A stretch of 60,883 nucleotides of DNA from contig JAZRDM010000050.1 in assembly GCA_045660265.1 (NCBI GenBank), positions 1 to 60,883 of the forward strand, written 5' to 3'. Both the position numbers and the translations under genes were made by a program. The notes beneath the pieces were generated by a model. It worked only from the letters and a program-made list of their open reading frames with translations, was not told the DNA's origin and searched no databases. Positions 34,885 through 43,245 of the stretch are shown in pieces. The first letter of the stretch is position 1; the number at the start of each line of letters is the position of its first letter. This stretch comes from Scatosoma sp045660265 (GTDB lineage: Bacteria > Bacillota > Clostridia > Christensenellales > Borkfalkiaceae).

Positions 34885-35958
34885 ATGCAACCAATTAGTG
34901 TAAAAACACAAACTAGCCAAAGCGTTATTTATATAGGGGACGACGTTTTGCAAACTCGTTTGCCTCAATTATTACACGGTCAAACAAACTTTGTCGTTAC
35001 CGATTCTAACGTGTTTGCTTTATACAACACACTCTTTAAAACGTATTTCAAAGAAGCCAAAATTTTCGTTTTACCCCACGGGGAAGAAAATAAAAATTTT
35101 ACGTCTTTACAATCTATTTTAGAACAAATGACGGGGGCAGGTCTGCAACGAACGTCAAAATTATTCGCCGTAGGCGGCGGTGTAATCGGCGATATTGCAG
35201 GTCTTGCCGCAAGTATGTATATGCGCGGAATTTCCTGTGTACAAATCCCTACTACCTTGCTTGCGCAAGTAGATAGCAGTGTAGGCGGAAAAACGGCAGT
35301 AGATCTTGGCGGTGTTAAAAATGTAGTGGGCGCGTTTTATCAACCGCAAGAAGTGTTGATCGACCCAAACTTTTTGCATACGCTTCCAGACCGCGAAATT
35401 AAATGCGGTATGGGTGAAATTGTAAAGTATGCGGCGCTCAGCGGAGAGATTTTTGATAAACTCCAAAATAATTTAGATAAGCTTTCTAGTCTTCCGTTTT
35501 TAAGCGCGTTGACAAGCGATTGTGTACAATATAAAGCCGGCGTCGTCGAACGTGATGAAAAGGAAACGGGGGAACGTAAGTGCTTAAACGTTGGGCATAC
35601 GACAGGCCACGCAATCGAATTAAGCCATAATCTTTCGCATGGCGAAAGTGTGTTGTATGGTATGGCAATTGAAACGCAAATGGCAATCGATTACGGCGTT
35701 TGTGATAAAGAATACGGCAAGCAACTGTTAGAAATTATAGAAAAAGCGTTGCAAGTAACTCCTATTTCTAATGTGCGTTTTACAGCACTTGAAGCGGATT
35801 GCCAAAAGGCAAAATCAGATAAAAAGAACACAGGCGACGGCGAAATTAAAATGTCGGTTGCCAAAAATAAAAATGAATGGACTATTTTTTCTTTGCCATT
35901 CTCGGAATATTGCAATGCTGTTCAATCGGCTGTTTTCAAACTGAAATTTTCCACTTAA
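34885..35958 (+). CDS. aroB: 3-dehydroquinate synthase
   Basis: NAD- and metal-dependent cyclisation of DAHP. GGGVIGDIAGLAASMYMRG and PTTLLAQVDSSVGGKTAVD are the family core; metal-binding Glu and His are in GHTTGHAIE and LSHGESV. 357 residues. RBS AAGGAG. Confidence 0.95.
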   Translation: MQPISVKTQTSQSVIYIGDDVLQTRLPQLLHGQTNFVVTDSNVFALYNTLFKTYFKEAKIFVLPHGEENKNFTSLQSILEQMTGAGLQRTSKLFAVGGGVIGDIAGLAASMYMRGISCVQIPTTLLAQVDSSVGGKTAVDLGGVKNVVGAFYQPQEVLIDPNFLHTLPDREIKCGMGEIVKYAALSGEIFDKLQNNLDKLSSLPFLSALTSDCVQYKAGVVERDEKETGERKCLNVGHTTGHAIELSHNLSHGESVLYGMAIETQMAIDYGVCDKEYGKQLLEIIEKALQVTPISNVRFTALEADCQKAKSDKKNTGDGEIKMSVAKNKNEWTIFSLPFSEYCNAVQSAVFKLKFST

Positions 35959-35980
35959 CTAGAAAAGGAGCGGGGCAGGT

Positions 35981-37228
35981 ATGCAACGAATACAACCAAG
36001 AACAACGTTCGAGGGTGAGTTTTCTCTCCCTGGCGATAAATCTATTACGCACCGCGCGGTGATGTTGAACGCAAGCGCGGAAGGCGAAGCGACGATAAAA
36101 AACGCTTTAATGGGGGAAGATTGTCTTTCGACTTGCGAGTGTATGCGTACATTAGGCGCAGCGGTGCAAACGGACGGTACGTGCATTTATGTAAAAGGCG
36201 CTCCCAAATTTCGTTCAAACGTATCTCTTAATTGCGGCAACTCGGGTACAACCATTCGTTTATTGACGGGGTTGGTGGCAGGTAAAGGTATTCAAGCACA
36301 GTTATTCGGAGATGAATCCCTTTCCAAACGTCCAATGGGCAGAGTAGCCGATCCCTTACGCCTTTTAAATGCAGACGTGCAAACGACGGACGGAAAACCG
36401 CCCGTAAACGTTTTTCCTTCTCAGCTTCACGGTGCGGAAATCTCCTTGAAAATTTCTTCCGCACAAGTAAAAAGCGCCATTCTTCTCGCAGGACTTTCAG
36501 CGGACGGTGAAACAATTGTTAGCGAGCCGGTGAAATCTAGAGACCATAGCGAAAGGATGCTTTCGGCAATGGGGGCAAACATTCAAACGAGCGGCAACAC
36601 CGTGCGTATCCAAAAAAGCAGTTTAACCGCATTGAATATCGACGTTCCCTCGGATATTTCTTCCGCGGCATATTTTATGGCGCTGGGCGCGCTGAAAGGC
36701 AAAACGCTTTGCAAAAACGTAGGCGTCAACCCTACGCGTACAGGTATTTTTACGGCGTTTGACAAGCTGGGCATTCGATACTCGTTACAAAATAAACGCG
36801 TATCGGGCGGCGAAGAAATAGCGGATATTTTAGTAGAAAAATCTCCCTTACGCGCTATCGAGCTTGGCGGCGCAGACGTTCCTGCTATGATAGACGAACT
36901 TCCTTTAATTGCTTTACTTTGTGCCTATGCGGACGGCGAAAGCCATATTTATAGTGCGAAAGAACTGCGAGTTAAAGAAAGCGACCGCATACAAACGACG
37001 GCTGCGCTTATTAACGCAATCGGCGGCGATTGCACGGAAACGGAAGACGGGTTTATCATTCGCGGAAAATCGCAGTTAATGGGCGGAAATATTCAATCCC
37101 ACCTCGATCACCGTATCGCCATGACAGGCGCGGTGGGCTTGTTGGCGTCGAAAAACGGCGGGGAGATTTACGGCGCGGAATGCTGCGCAATTTCCTTCCC
37201 CGATTTCTTTACAAAATTAGGTGTATGA
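35981..37228 (+). CDS. aroA: 3-phosphoshikimate 1-carboxyvinyltransferase (EPSP synthase)
   Basis: Transfers enolpyruvyl from PEP to shikimate 3-phosphate. LPGDKSITHRAV (residues 13-24) and NCGNSGTTIRLLTGL near residue 82 carry the substrate-binding Lys and glyphosate-site residues. 415 residues. The ATG follows AAAGGAGCGGGGCAGGT, one of several GGGGCAGGT-type initiation regions in the window. Confidence 0.95.
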   Translation: MQRIQPRTTFEGEFSLPGDKSITHRAVMLNASAEGEATIKNALMGEDCLSTCECMRTLGAAVQTDGTCIYVKGAPKFRSNVSLNCGNSGTTIRLLTGLVAGKGIQAQLFGDESLSKRPMGRVADPLRLLNADVQTTDGKPPVNVFPSQLHGAEISLKISSAQVKSAILLAGLSADGETIVSEPVKSRDHSERMLSAMGANIQTSGNTVRIQKSSLTALNIDVPSDISSAAYFMALGALKGKTLCKNVGVNPTRTGIFTAFDKLGIRYSLQNKRVSGGEEIADILVEKSPLRAIELGGADVPAMIDELPLIALLCAYADGESHIYSAKELRVKESDRIQTTAALINAIGGDCTETEDGFIIRGKSQLMGGNIQSHLDHRIAMTGAVGLLASKNGGEIYGAECCAISFPDFFTKLGV

Positions 37229-37244
37229 CGGGGGCAGGTATTAG

Positions 37245-38057
37245 ATGAATGAAAAAAAATTACGCTTGGGGTTAGTCGGAAAAGACGTATCCAAATCGGA
37301 AAGCGAGCGTATTCATTGCTTTATTTTATCGCAGTTAAACGTCGCGTGCGAATACGAAAACTTTTCTATTTCTAAGGCTGAGTTTGATAATACAATACGC
37401 TGCCTTTTGGGCGATTTCGACGGATTTAACATCACCATTCCTTACAAACGGGACGTGATGGAATATTTAGACGATATACAAGGGGACGCGGTAGAATTTA
37501 GCGCGGTTAATACGGTTGTTAGCGGAAGAAAAACGGGCTACAACACAGACGGCGTTGGATTTTTACAAATGCTTTCACAGGCGGGTATACAAACACAAGG
37601 TAAAACAGTGCTTGTGCTTGGTGGCGGCGGCTCGGGCAGAAGCAGTGCGAAAGCTTTACAAAATGCGGGTGCGGAAGTATTTTTATATCAACGCAACCAA
37701 GAAAAATTGCGCCAAACTTGCCAAGAATTACGTTTAAAGGCGGCAACGTCTGCGCAAGTGGAGGCGGGCGGATTTGATATCGTAGTCAATTGTACGGGCG
37801 TAGGTATGCACGATACGGAAGGTCAATCTCCTGTCCCTGCTACAACGTTTGACGGTGCGGAGTGGGCAATCGATTTAATTTATACCCCTAAGGTTTCCGA
37901 ATTTTTACGCCAAGCGACGCAAAAGCAGGTAAAAACTCTCAACGGCGAGTCTATGCTATTTTATCAAGCATATTATTCAGACTGTATCTTTTTAAACATA
38001 CAGCCTGATGGCAAACAAGCCGCTTTATTTTACAAAAAATATCTCTTGCAAAAATAA
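37245..38057 (+). CDS. aroE: Shikimate dehydrogenase
   Basis: NADPH reduction of dehydroshikimate. The substrate motif at residues 10-16 reads GKDVSKS (usually GxPxxHS, so diverged), with GFNITIPYK near 63, NTDGVGF near 99 and a Rossmann GGGGSGRSSAK near 122. 270 residues. GGGGGCAGGTATTAG precedes the ATG. Confidence 0.93.
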   Translation: MNEKKLRLGLVGKDVSKSESERIHCFILSQLNVACEYENFSISKAEFDNTIRCLLGDFDGFNITIPYKRDVMEYLDDIQGDAVEFSAVNTVVSGRKTGYNTDGVGFLQMLSQAGIQTQGKTVLVLGGGGSGRSSAKALQNAGAEVFLYQRNQEKLRQTCQELRLKAATSAQVEAGGFDIVVNCTGVGMHDTEGQSPVPATTFDGAEWAIDLIYTPKVSEFLRQATQKQVKTLNGESMLFYQAYYSDCIFLNIQPDGKQAALFYKKYLLQK

Positions 38058-38067
38058 GGAGAAAAGT

Positions 38068-38505
38068 ATGAAATTTTTAGTTATCAACGGTGTTAATCTC
38101 AACTTAACAGGCAAACGCGAAAAGGGCGTGTACGGCGCAGACTCGCTTGACGCCATCAATGAAAAAATCGCCGCATACTGTAATGTCGGCGGCGATAGCG
38201 TAGATTTTTATCAAAGCAATATCGAGGGTGAACTTGTAAACAAGCTCCACGAGGCATATTTAAACAATGCCTATGACGCAATTTTGTTTAATGCAGGCGC
38301 ATTTACGCATTATAGCTATGCGCTTCGTGATGCAATCGCCGCTATTGATATTCCCGTTGCAGAAGTGCATATTTCTAACGTGCACGCGCGCGAAGCTTTC
38401 CGCCACAACAGCGTTTTGTCCGAGGTTTGCAAAGGCGTGGTGTGTGGATTCGGCGTAGGTAGCTATCTCGCTGCAATCGAAGGATTGCGCTCTCTTTTGT
38501 CTTAA
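38068..38505 (+). CDS. aroQ: 3-dehydroquinate dehydratase, type II
   Basis: 145 residues. INGVNLNLTGKREKGVYG with the catalytic Tyr, FYQSNIEGELVN, NAGAFTHYS and EVHISNVHAREAFR with the catalytic His define the type II enzyme. Start 38068 is set by AAGGAG; a frame extending upstream overlaps aroE. Confidence 0.94.
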   Translation: MKFLVINGVNLNLTGKREKGVYGADSLDAINEKIAAYCNVGGDSVDFYQSNIEGELVNKLHEAYLNNAYDAILFNAGAFTHYSYALRDAIAAIDIPVAEVHISNVHAREAFRHNSVLSEVCKGVVCGFGVGSYLAAIEGLRSLLS

Positions 38506-38514
38506 AGGTATATT

Positions 38515-39033
38515 ATGAATATTATTTTATGCGGAATGATGGGTTCTGGAAAAACGACCATCGGAATTAAAATCGCCGAATTGACGGGGCGTAGATGGTA
38601 TGATACGGACGACGTTATCGTAGATAGATACGGCAAAATTTCGGACATATTCGAGTATTACGGCGAAGCGCATTTTCGCCGTTTAGAAACGAAAATCGTT
38701 CAAGAACTTTGTGTAAAAGACCATTTGATTATTTCGACGGGCGGTGGGTTAGTTTTAAAGGACGAAAACAACGCATTATTGCAACAAAACGGTAAAATTG
38801 TCTTTTTGCGCGTTGGTTTAGAAACGTTGGCGTCCCGTTTAAAAGTAGACGGTACCCGTCCGCTTTTAGAAAATTCTACCGAGGGTATCAAAACGCGGTT
38901 AGAGCGTTTATTGCAAGAGCGTTCTCCCATCTACGAACGCGTTTCCGACTATGTTATAGACGTGGACGGCAAGAGCGTGGAATGCATAGCCGAAGAAATT
39001 ATCGGTCTGTTTATGTTGGAAGAAAATAGTTAA
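38515..39033 (+). CDS. aroK: Shikimate kinase
   Basis: 172-residue P-loop kinase. Walker A GMMGSGKTT at residues 6-14, shikimate-binding YDTDD, RRLE and TGGG, and a lid Arg in DGTRPLL are visible. RBS AAAGGT. Confidence 0.93.
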   Translation: MNIILCGMMGSGKTTIGIKIAELTGRRWYDTDDVIVDRYGKISDIFEYYGEAHFRRLETKIVQELCVKDHLIISTGGGLVLKDENNALLQQNGKIVFLRVGLETLASRLKVDGTRPLLENSTEGIKTRLERLLQERSPIYERVSDYVIDVDGKSVECIAEEIIGLFMLEENS

Positions 39034-39053
39034 ATGCAAGGGGCAGGGTTGAG

Positions 39054-39761
39054 ATGAATAATCAAAAAAGCATTTTAATCACGGGCGGTACGCGTGGTAT
39101 CGGCAAAGCAATTTCGCTTTTATTTTTACAAAAAGGCTACCGTGTTTACGCAACCTATAAATCGGACGAAGCGTCCGCGCAAGAACTGCAAAAACTTGGT
39201 GTACAAACCTTTCAAGTGGACGTATCCAACGAGGAACAAGTCGTAGCGTTATTAAAAAAAATCGACGGAGTGGATGTCCTTGTCAATAACGCGGGTATTT
39301 CGCTTATCAAGCAACTCCAAGACGTTACTTATGACGAATTCCAAAAAGTAATTTCCACCAATTTAGGCGGTGCGTTCTTATGTGCGCGAGAGGCGGCGAA
39401 GTATATGATTTCTTCGCAGTCTGGGGCAATTATCAACATTTCTTCCGTTTGGGGAGAAGTGGGTGCAAGCTGTGAAAGTGTGTATGCAGCTTCTAAAGCT
39501 GGTTTAATCGGTTTTACCAAATCTTTGGCAAAAGAGCTGGGTTGGTCGGGAATCCGTGTTAACAGCATTTCTCCTGGTGTAATCGATACGCAAATGAATG
39601 CTCATTTCAGCCAAGAAGAAATGGCAGAGCTTATCAACGAAATCCCCGCAGGCCGTTTAGGTTTAGGTGAAGACGTGGCAAAGGCGGTGCTGTTTTTAGT
39701 GGAAAACGATTACGTTACGGGAACAAATATTTCTGTAAACGGCGGATTTTCTATCGTATAA
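39054..39761 (+). CDS. Short-chain dehydrogenase/reductase, FabG-like
   Basis: 235 residues with ITGGTRGIGKA for NAD(P) binding, NNAGIS, the catalytic Ser in INISSVWGE and YAASK, and ISPGVIDT. Similar to 3-oxoacyl-ACP reductases, but the fatty-acid genes are absent and it closes the shikimate operon, so the substrate is open. RBS region AAGGGGCAGGG. No terminator follows; it converges with the next gene. Confidence 0.85.
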   Translation: MNNQKSILITGGTRGIGKAISLLFLQKGYRVYATYKSDEASAQELQKLGVQTFQVDVSNEEQVVALLKKIDGVDVLVNNAGISLIKQLQDVTYDEFQKVISTNLGGAFLCAREAAKYMISSQSGAIINISSVWGEVGASCESVYAASKAGLIGFTKSLAKELGWSGIRVNSISPGVIDTQMNAHFSQEEMAELINEIPAGRLGLGEDVAKAVLFLVENDYVTGTNISVNGGFSIV

Positions 39762-39762
39762 A

Positions 39763-40071
39763 TTATCCGTTTTTTAAATATTCATCTAAATATTGTTGTA
39801 AAAGCTCGTCGGCGATTCCTTGAAAAGGGGATTGCCGATTTTTCTCTTCAGGCGGAGTTTCCGTTTTCTCTTCCGTTGCTGTTTTTTGTGCCTGCGCAGC
39901 GGTATTTTGCGCAGGGGGTGTATCAAAAAGTTTTGTAAACGCTTTGATGTTGTCTAAAAATTTCAAGCTTTCTTCCGAAGATTTCATAAGCTCTGCAATC
40001 GGTTTTATACTTTCTAAAAGCTCTGGCTTTTGTGCGAGATAATACAAAAGAAATAAAGTTAAAATATCCAT
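39763..40071 (-). CDS. Small hypothetical protein
   Basis: 102 residues. A hydrophobic start (MDILTLFLLYYLAQKP) is followed by a helical region with charged residues, then a Gln/Thr/Glu/Pro-rich linker and an amphipathic C-terminal helix. The family is not recognised. On the minus strand CATATGATA, which fits the sigma-K -10 pattern CATANNNTA, lies seven bases before AGTATG, so mother-cell expression is possible. SD is weak. Confidence 0.55.
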   Translation of the reverse strand: MDILTLFLLYYLAQKPELLESIKPIAELMKSSEESLKFLDNIKAFTKLFDTPPAQNTAAQAQKTATEEKTETPPEEKNRQSPFQGIADELLQQYLDEYLKNG

Positions 40072-40146
40072 ACTCTATCATATGCGCAAGTGTCAAAAAA
40101 AGCGTATAAAGAATAGAATATAAAAAGCCGAAAAAGGAGAATGATT

Positions 40147-40449
40147 TTGAAAAATTTCAAAGACTATGAAAGCAACGCACAAATGCCGAAAATGGATAGC
40201 GCTAAAAGAGCAGGTGAACAAGAGAATATCAGCGCGGACGAATTGATTCAGCGTCTTGCACGCACGTACAATGGGAAGAGTAATGGGAATATGCTCGCGC
40301 AAATTTTAAAAGAAGCGGAAAAAAGCAAACGTGCTGGTACGCTTACCAACCAAGAAATCGACGTGTTTTACAATCAATTTTCCCCTATGCTTTCGCATAC
40401 GCAACGGGGGATGCTGAAACGGGTTGTGGATAAGTTAAAAGAGATTTAA
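40147..40449 (+). CDS. Small hypothetical protein, divergent partner
   Basis: 100 residues, highly charged and predicted helical, no signal or membrane segment. TTG at 40147 is preferred over the ATG at 40141 because AAAGGAG is then eight bases away. It is divergent from the preceding gene with 75 bases between them. Function unknown. Confidence 0.6.
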   Translation: MKNFKDYESNAQMPKMDSAKRAGEQENISADELIQRLARTYNGKSNGNMLAQILKEAEKSKRAGTLTNQEIDVFYNQFSPMLSHTQRGMLKRVVDKLKEI

Positions 40450-40477
40450 GGTGGGGTATGTCTTAAACAAAATGCAA

Positions 40478-41602
40478 TTATCCTTGTTTTTCTATTGCAG
40501 ATAAAGCGTTTAGCAACGTATCAATTTCGCTAAAAGAGTTGAGATGAGAAAAAGAAACCCGAACCAATCCGTAATCAAGCGTTCCCAAAGCTTCGTGCAT
40601 CAAGGGCGCGCAATGTAACCCGCCGCGGACAGCGATACCAAATTCGTCGGATAAACGTGAAGCGATAATTTCCGATTCTTGTTTTTTATGCCGAAACGCA
40701 ACAATTCCTGCGGTGTTGGGTGCGGAATAAATTTCGTATGCGTTAAGATATTGTAATCCGCCTAAAAAATATTCGCTTAACGTATGTAGTTTTTTAAAAA
40801 TTTCCGTTTGCTTTCTTTTTAAGTAACGTACCCCTTCTAAAAGTGAAAAAATAGCAGGGAAAGCAAGTGTTCCCGCTTCCAATTTGTCTGGATAAAAATC
40901 TGGCGTTTCGAGAAAAATACTCATAGACCCCGTTCCGCCAAAAACAAGGGGTTTAGGTTCTATACGGTCCGAAAATAACAATGCGCCGCTGCCTTGAATG
41001 CCAAATACACCCTTATGTCCTGCAATAGCCAGTGCGTCAATGCCCATTGTTTGCATATGGATGGGTAAATGCCCCGCGCCTTGCGCGCCGTCTACAATCA
41101 ATAAGATTTGACGAGGTAAAGCTTTTTTAATTGCGTTTAAATCGGGCATTCTTCCCGTTACGTTCGAACAAGCGGTTACCACGACCGCGCGCGTATTGTT
41201 TTTGATACGGGCAAGGATATCGCAAGGGTCAATTCCTCCGTTTCCCAACGGACATACGTCGTAGGTAATTATTCCTCGATTTTGCAGTTCGTGTAAAACT
41301 CTTAAAACGGAATTGTGTTCCATACAGGTTGTTACAACGTGATCGCCTGTTTCTAAAACGCCCAACAAAGCAATATTTAACGCTTCCGTACAATTTTTTG
41401 TAAAGATACATCTGTCGTATCCGTACCCGCCGAAAAATGCGTTGAGTTCATTTCTGCATTCTTGTACAATATTTGCGCAGGATAAAGCGAGTTTGTGTCC
41501 GCTCCGTCCGGGGTTTGCGCACACTTTAATCGCCGAGTTTACAGCATCTAACACGCAATCGGGTTTTGTTCCGCCCGTTGCGGCATTGTCAAAATAAATC
41601 AT
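40478..41602 (-). CDS. Cysteine desulfurase family protein (class V aminotransferase fold)
   Basis: 374-residue PLP enzyme. It starts IYFDNAATGGTKP, carries the PLP Lys in AIAGHKGVFGIQGSG and a C-terminal RGGLHCAP with the likely active Cys. These features fit the EF2568-type desulfurases (TIGR01977) seen with selenium-trafficking genes rather than IscS. Start 41602 follows AAAGGAG; an upstream Met lacks an SD. The DUF3343 gene is divergent, 64 bases away. Confidence 0.85.
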   Translation of the reverse strand: MIYFDNAATGGTKPDCVLDAVNSAIKVCANPGRSGHKLALSCANIVQECRNELNAFFGGYGYDRCIFTKNCTEALNIALLGVLETGDHVVTTCMEHNSVLRVLHELQNRGIITYDVCPLGNGGIDPCDILARIKNNTRAVVVTACSNVTGRMPDLNAIKKALPRQILLIVDGAQGAGHLPIHMQTMGIDALAIAGHKGVFGIQGSGALLFSDRIEPKPLVFGGTGSMSIFLETPDFYPDKLEAGTLAFPAIFSLLEGVRYLKRKQTEIFKKLHTLSEYFLGGLQYLNAYEIYSAPNTAGIVAFRHKKQESEIIASRLSDEFGIAVRGGLHCAPLMHEALGTLDYGLVRVSFSHLNSFSEIDTLLNALSAIEKQG

Positions 41603-41666
41603 ATACACTCCTTTTCTGCTTTTTACATACAATATTATAGTATTCCAAAGAGGAGGAATGTATGAC

Positions 41667-41939
41667 ATGATGATTTTAGCTGTTTTCCGTTCTCGTACGC
41701 AAAGTTTAGATTATGCAAATCGCCTGCATTCGTATGGAGTGCTTTCCGAAACGGTTGCTGCGCCCAAAGATGCAAAAATCGGATGCGGTCTTTGCGTACG
41801 TTTTGATGCGAAGGTGTTTATCCGGGCGCAAGCCGTGCTTAAAACGGCAAATTATTCTTCTTTTAAAGGGTTTTACAAAATGGATTTTTCGGGTGCAAAT
41901 ATCAAGCTTTTGCCATACGGAGAAAAGAATTTTTTTTAA
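41667..41939 (+). CDS. DUF3343 protein, putative Se/S carrier
   Basis: 90 residues. MILAVFRSRTQSLDYANRL and the GCGLCVRF motif are typical of DUF3343, proposed from genome context to carry selenium or sulfur. AGGAGG at 41651-41656 suits ATG 41667 or 41670 better than the in-frame ATG at 41658. It is divergent from the cysteine desulfurase, which would be the donor. selD and yedF are not in the window. Confidence 0.8.
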   Translation: MMILAVFRSRTQSLDYANRLHSYGVLSETVAAPKDAKIGCGLCVRFDAKVFIRAQAVLKTANYSSFKGFYKMDFSGANIKLLPYGEKNFF

Positions 41940-41943
41940 AGCG

Positions 41944-41972
41944 TTGCAAAAATTGTTTAGATATGCTATAAT
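41944..41972 (+). promoter_or_regulatory. Promoter placing the transcript start at the nth ATG (leaderless type)
   Basis: TTGCAA (41944-41949), 17-bp spacer, TATAAT (41967-41972), then six bases to the ATG at 41979. Geometry and hexamers are the same as at 17838-17866. Confidence 0.65.
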
Positions 41973-41978
41973 GAGCAT

Positions 41979-42614
41979 ATGAAAATAAATGATAAAAAAA
42001 CAGCTTTGGAAATTTTACAAGGCTTATATCCCGATGCAAAGCCAGCGCTCCGTTTTTCTACTTCGTACGAGCTTCTTATCGCCGTCATTCTATCGGCGCA
42101 ATGCACAGACGAGCGTGTGAATATCGTTACGGCGGAATTATTCAAAAACCACTCAACACCCGCTACCATGTACGCGTTGAAACAAGAAGAACTAGAAAAA
42201 TATATCTATTCTTGCGGGTTTTACCGTGCGAAAGCAAAACATATTTTATCTGCAACGGAAGACATCTTAAACCGTTTTGGCGGTGAAGTTCCTAACACGA
42301 TAGAAGACTTGATGAGCCTTGCAGGTGTAGGAAAAAAAACGGCGAACGTCGTATATTCCGTTGCGTTTGGCGGGGACGCTATCGCGGTAGATACGCACGT
42401 ATTTCGTGTAAGCAATCGCTTGGGGTTGGCAAAAGGAAAAACGCCTTTGGAGGTCGAGGCTGGGTTGCAAAAAGCCATTCCTAAAAAAGACTGGTCGAAG
42501 GCACATCATTGGCTTATTTATCACGGCAGAAGGGTATGCCACTCGCAAAAACCAAATTGTAGCGAATGTGCGCTGAAAAGCCTGTGCGACTTTGCTAAAA
42601 AGAAAAAAATATAA
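41979..42614 (+). CDS. nth: Endonuclease III
   Basis: DNA glycosylase/AP lyase for oxidised pyrimidines. The helix-hairpin-helix with catalytic Lys (LAGVGKKTANVV), the catalytic Asp in VDTHVFRVSNRL, and the 4Fe-4S cluster pattern C-x6-C-x2-C-x5-C at the C-terminus are present. 211 residues. No SD; the promoter directly upstream implies a leaderless transcript. Confidence 0.94.
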   Translation: MKINDKKTALEILQGLYPDAKPALRFSTSYELLIAVILSAQCTDERVNIVTAELFKNHSTPATMYALKQEELEKYIYSCGFYRAKAKHILSATEDILNRFGGEVPNTIEDLMSLAGVGKKTANVVYSVAFGGDAIAVDTHVFRVSNRLGLAKGKTPLEVEAGLQKAIPKKDWSKAHHWLIYHGRRVCHSQKPNCSECALKSLCDFAKKKKI

Positions 42615-42622
42615 CGCGTATA

Positions 42623-42661
42623 AAATCTCCCTAAAGATACAAACTGTCAAAGGGGAGATTT
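42623..42661 (+). promoter_or_regulatory. Terminator-like hairpin containing the next gene's ribosome binding site
   Basis: AAATCTCCC (42623-42631) pairs with GGGGAGATTT (42652-42661) over a 20-base loop and runs into TTTT. The right arm contains GGGGAG, the only SD for the ATG at 42665. One element may therefore end nth transcripts and mask initiation. Confidence 0.5.
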
Positions 42662-42664
42662 TTT

Positions 42665-42925
42665 ATGTGTGAAGAAAAAACATGTCATCAATGGGCAAAA
42701 AAAGAAAAAGAGTTACTTTCCGCTTTAATGCGGGCGGAAGACTTAGCGGAAAAGAAAACGCGTGTGTATTCACGTCTGCTCACGGAAATATCTTTGGCGA
42801 AAAAGATGGAAGAGTTGGCTAACCGCCATGCTGAGCGTAAAAAAAATTTGCAAGCGCTAATTTCAGGTGAAAAACCAAACGAAGATACCATGTCTAAAAC
42901 TAACGGCGGGGGTGAAGAAGAATGA
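42665..42925 (+). CDS. Small charged hypothetical protein
   Basis: 86 residues, mostly one long charged helix, with an acidic Gly/Glu end. Its stop overlaps the next start (ATGA). Family not recognised; two short helical proteins in tandem could be a complex or spore-coat related, but nothing in the sequence proves it. Confidence 0.65.
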   Translation: MCEEKTCHQWAKKEKELLSALMRAEDLAEKKTRVYSRLLTEISLAKKMEELANRHAERKKNLQALISGEKPNEDTMSKTNGGGEEE

Positions 42926-43140
42926 AGTTAGAAAAACGCGAAATAACGCTCAATGAAGTCGACTCTATGCAAGACGTTTTAATGCTAGAAAAAAGCCTTC
43001 TCAACGCTTATGTAAACGCATTAGAGTATTCTTACCGTAAAGAAAACCGCAACCGCCTTTGCGTGCATTTAGAAGAAACGGCAAAGGAAATTTTTGCAAT
43101 CAAAGACGAAATGATTAACCTTCAAGAAAAAGCTATTTAA
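42922..43140 (+). CDS. Small helical hypothetical protein
   Basis: 72 residues, helical, with a central LLNAYVNALEYSYRKENRN segment. It is coupled to the preceding gene by a four-base overlap and ended by a hairpin terminator. No family was recognised. Confidence 0.65.
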   Translation: MKLEKREITLNEVDSMQDVLMLEKSLLNAYVNALEYSYRKENRNRLCVHLEETAKEIFAIKDEMINLQEKAI

Positions 43141-43148
43141 GGAAGAAA

Positions 43149-43178
43149 AACGTCGGTTTTATGCCGACGTTATTTTTA
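43149..43178 (+). terminator. Terminator after the small-gene pair
   Basis: Stem AACGTCGG/CCGACGTT, loop TTTTATG, then ATTTTTAT. Confidence 0.75.
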
Positions 43179-43182
43179 TGTA

Positions 43183-43210
43183 TTGACAAAATAAAAAATT
43201 CTGTTATAAT
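43183..43210 (+). promoter_or_regulatory. Promoter of the 142-residue membrane protein gene
   Basis: TTGACA (43183-43188) and TATAAT (43205-43210), 16-bp spacer. Confidence 0.75.
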
Positions 43211-43245
43211 ATGGGTATTATAGTATAAATAAAAAGGGTTAAATT

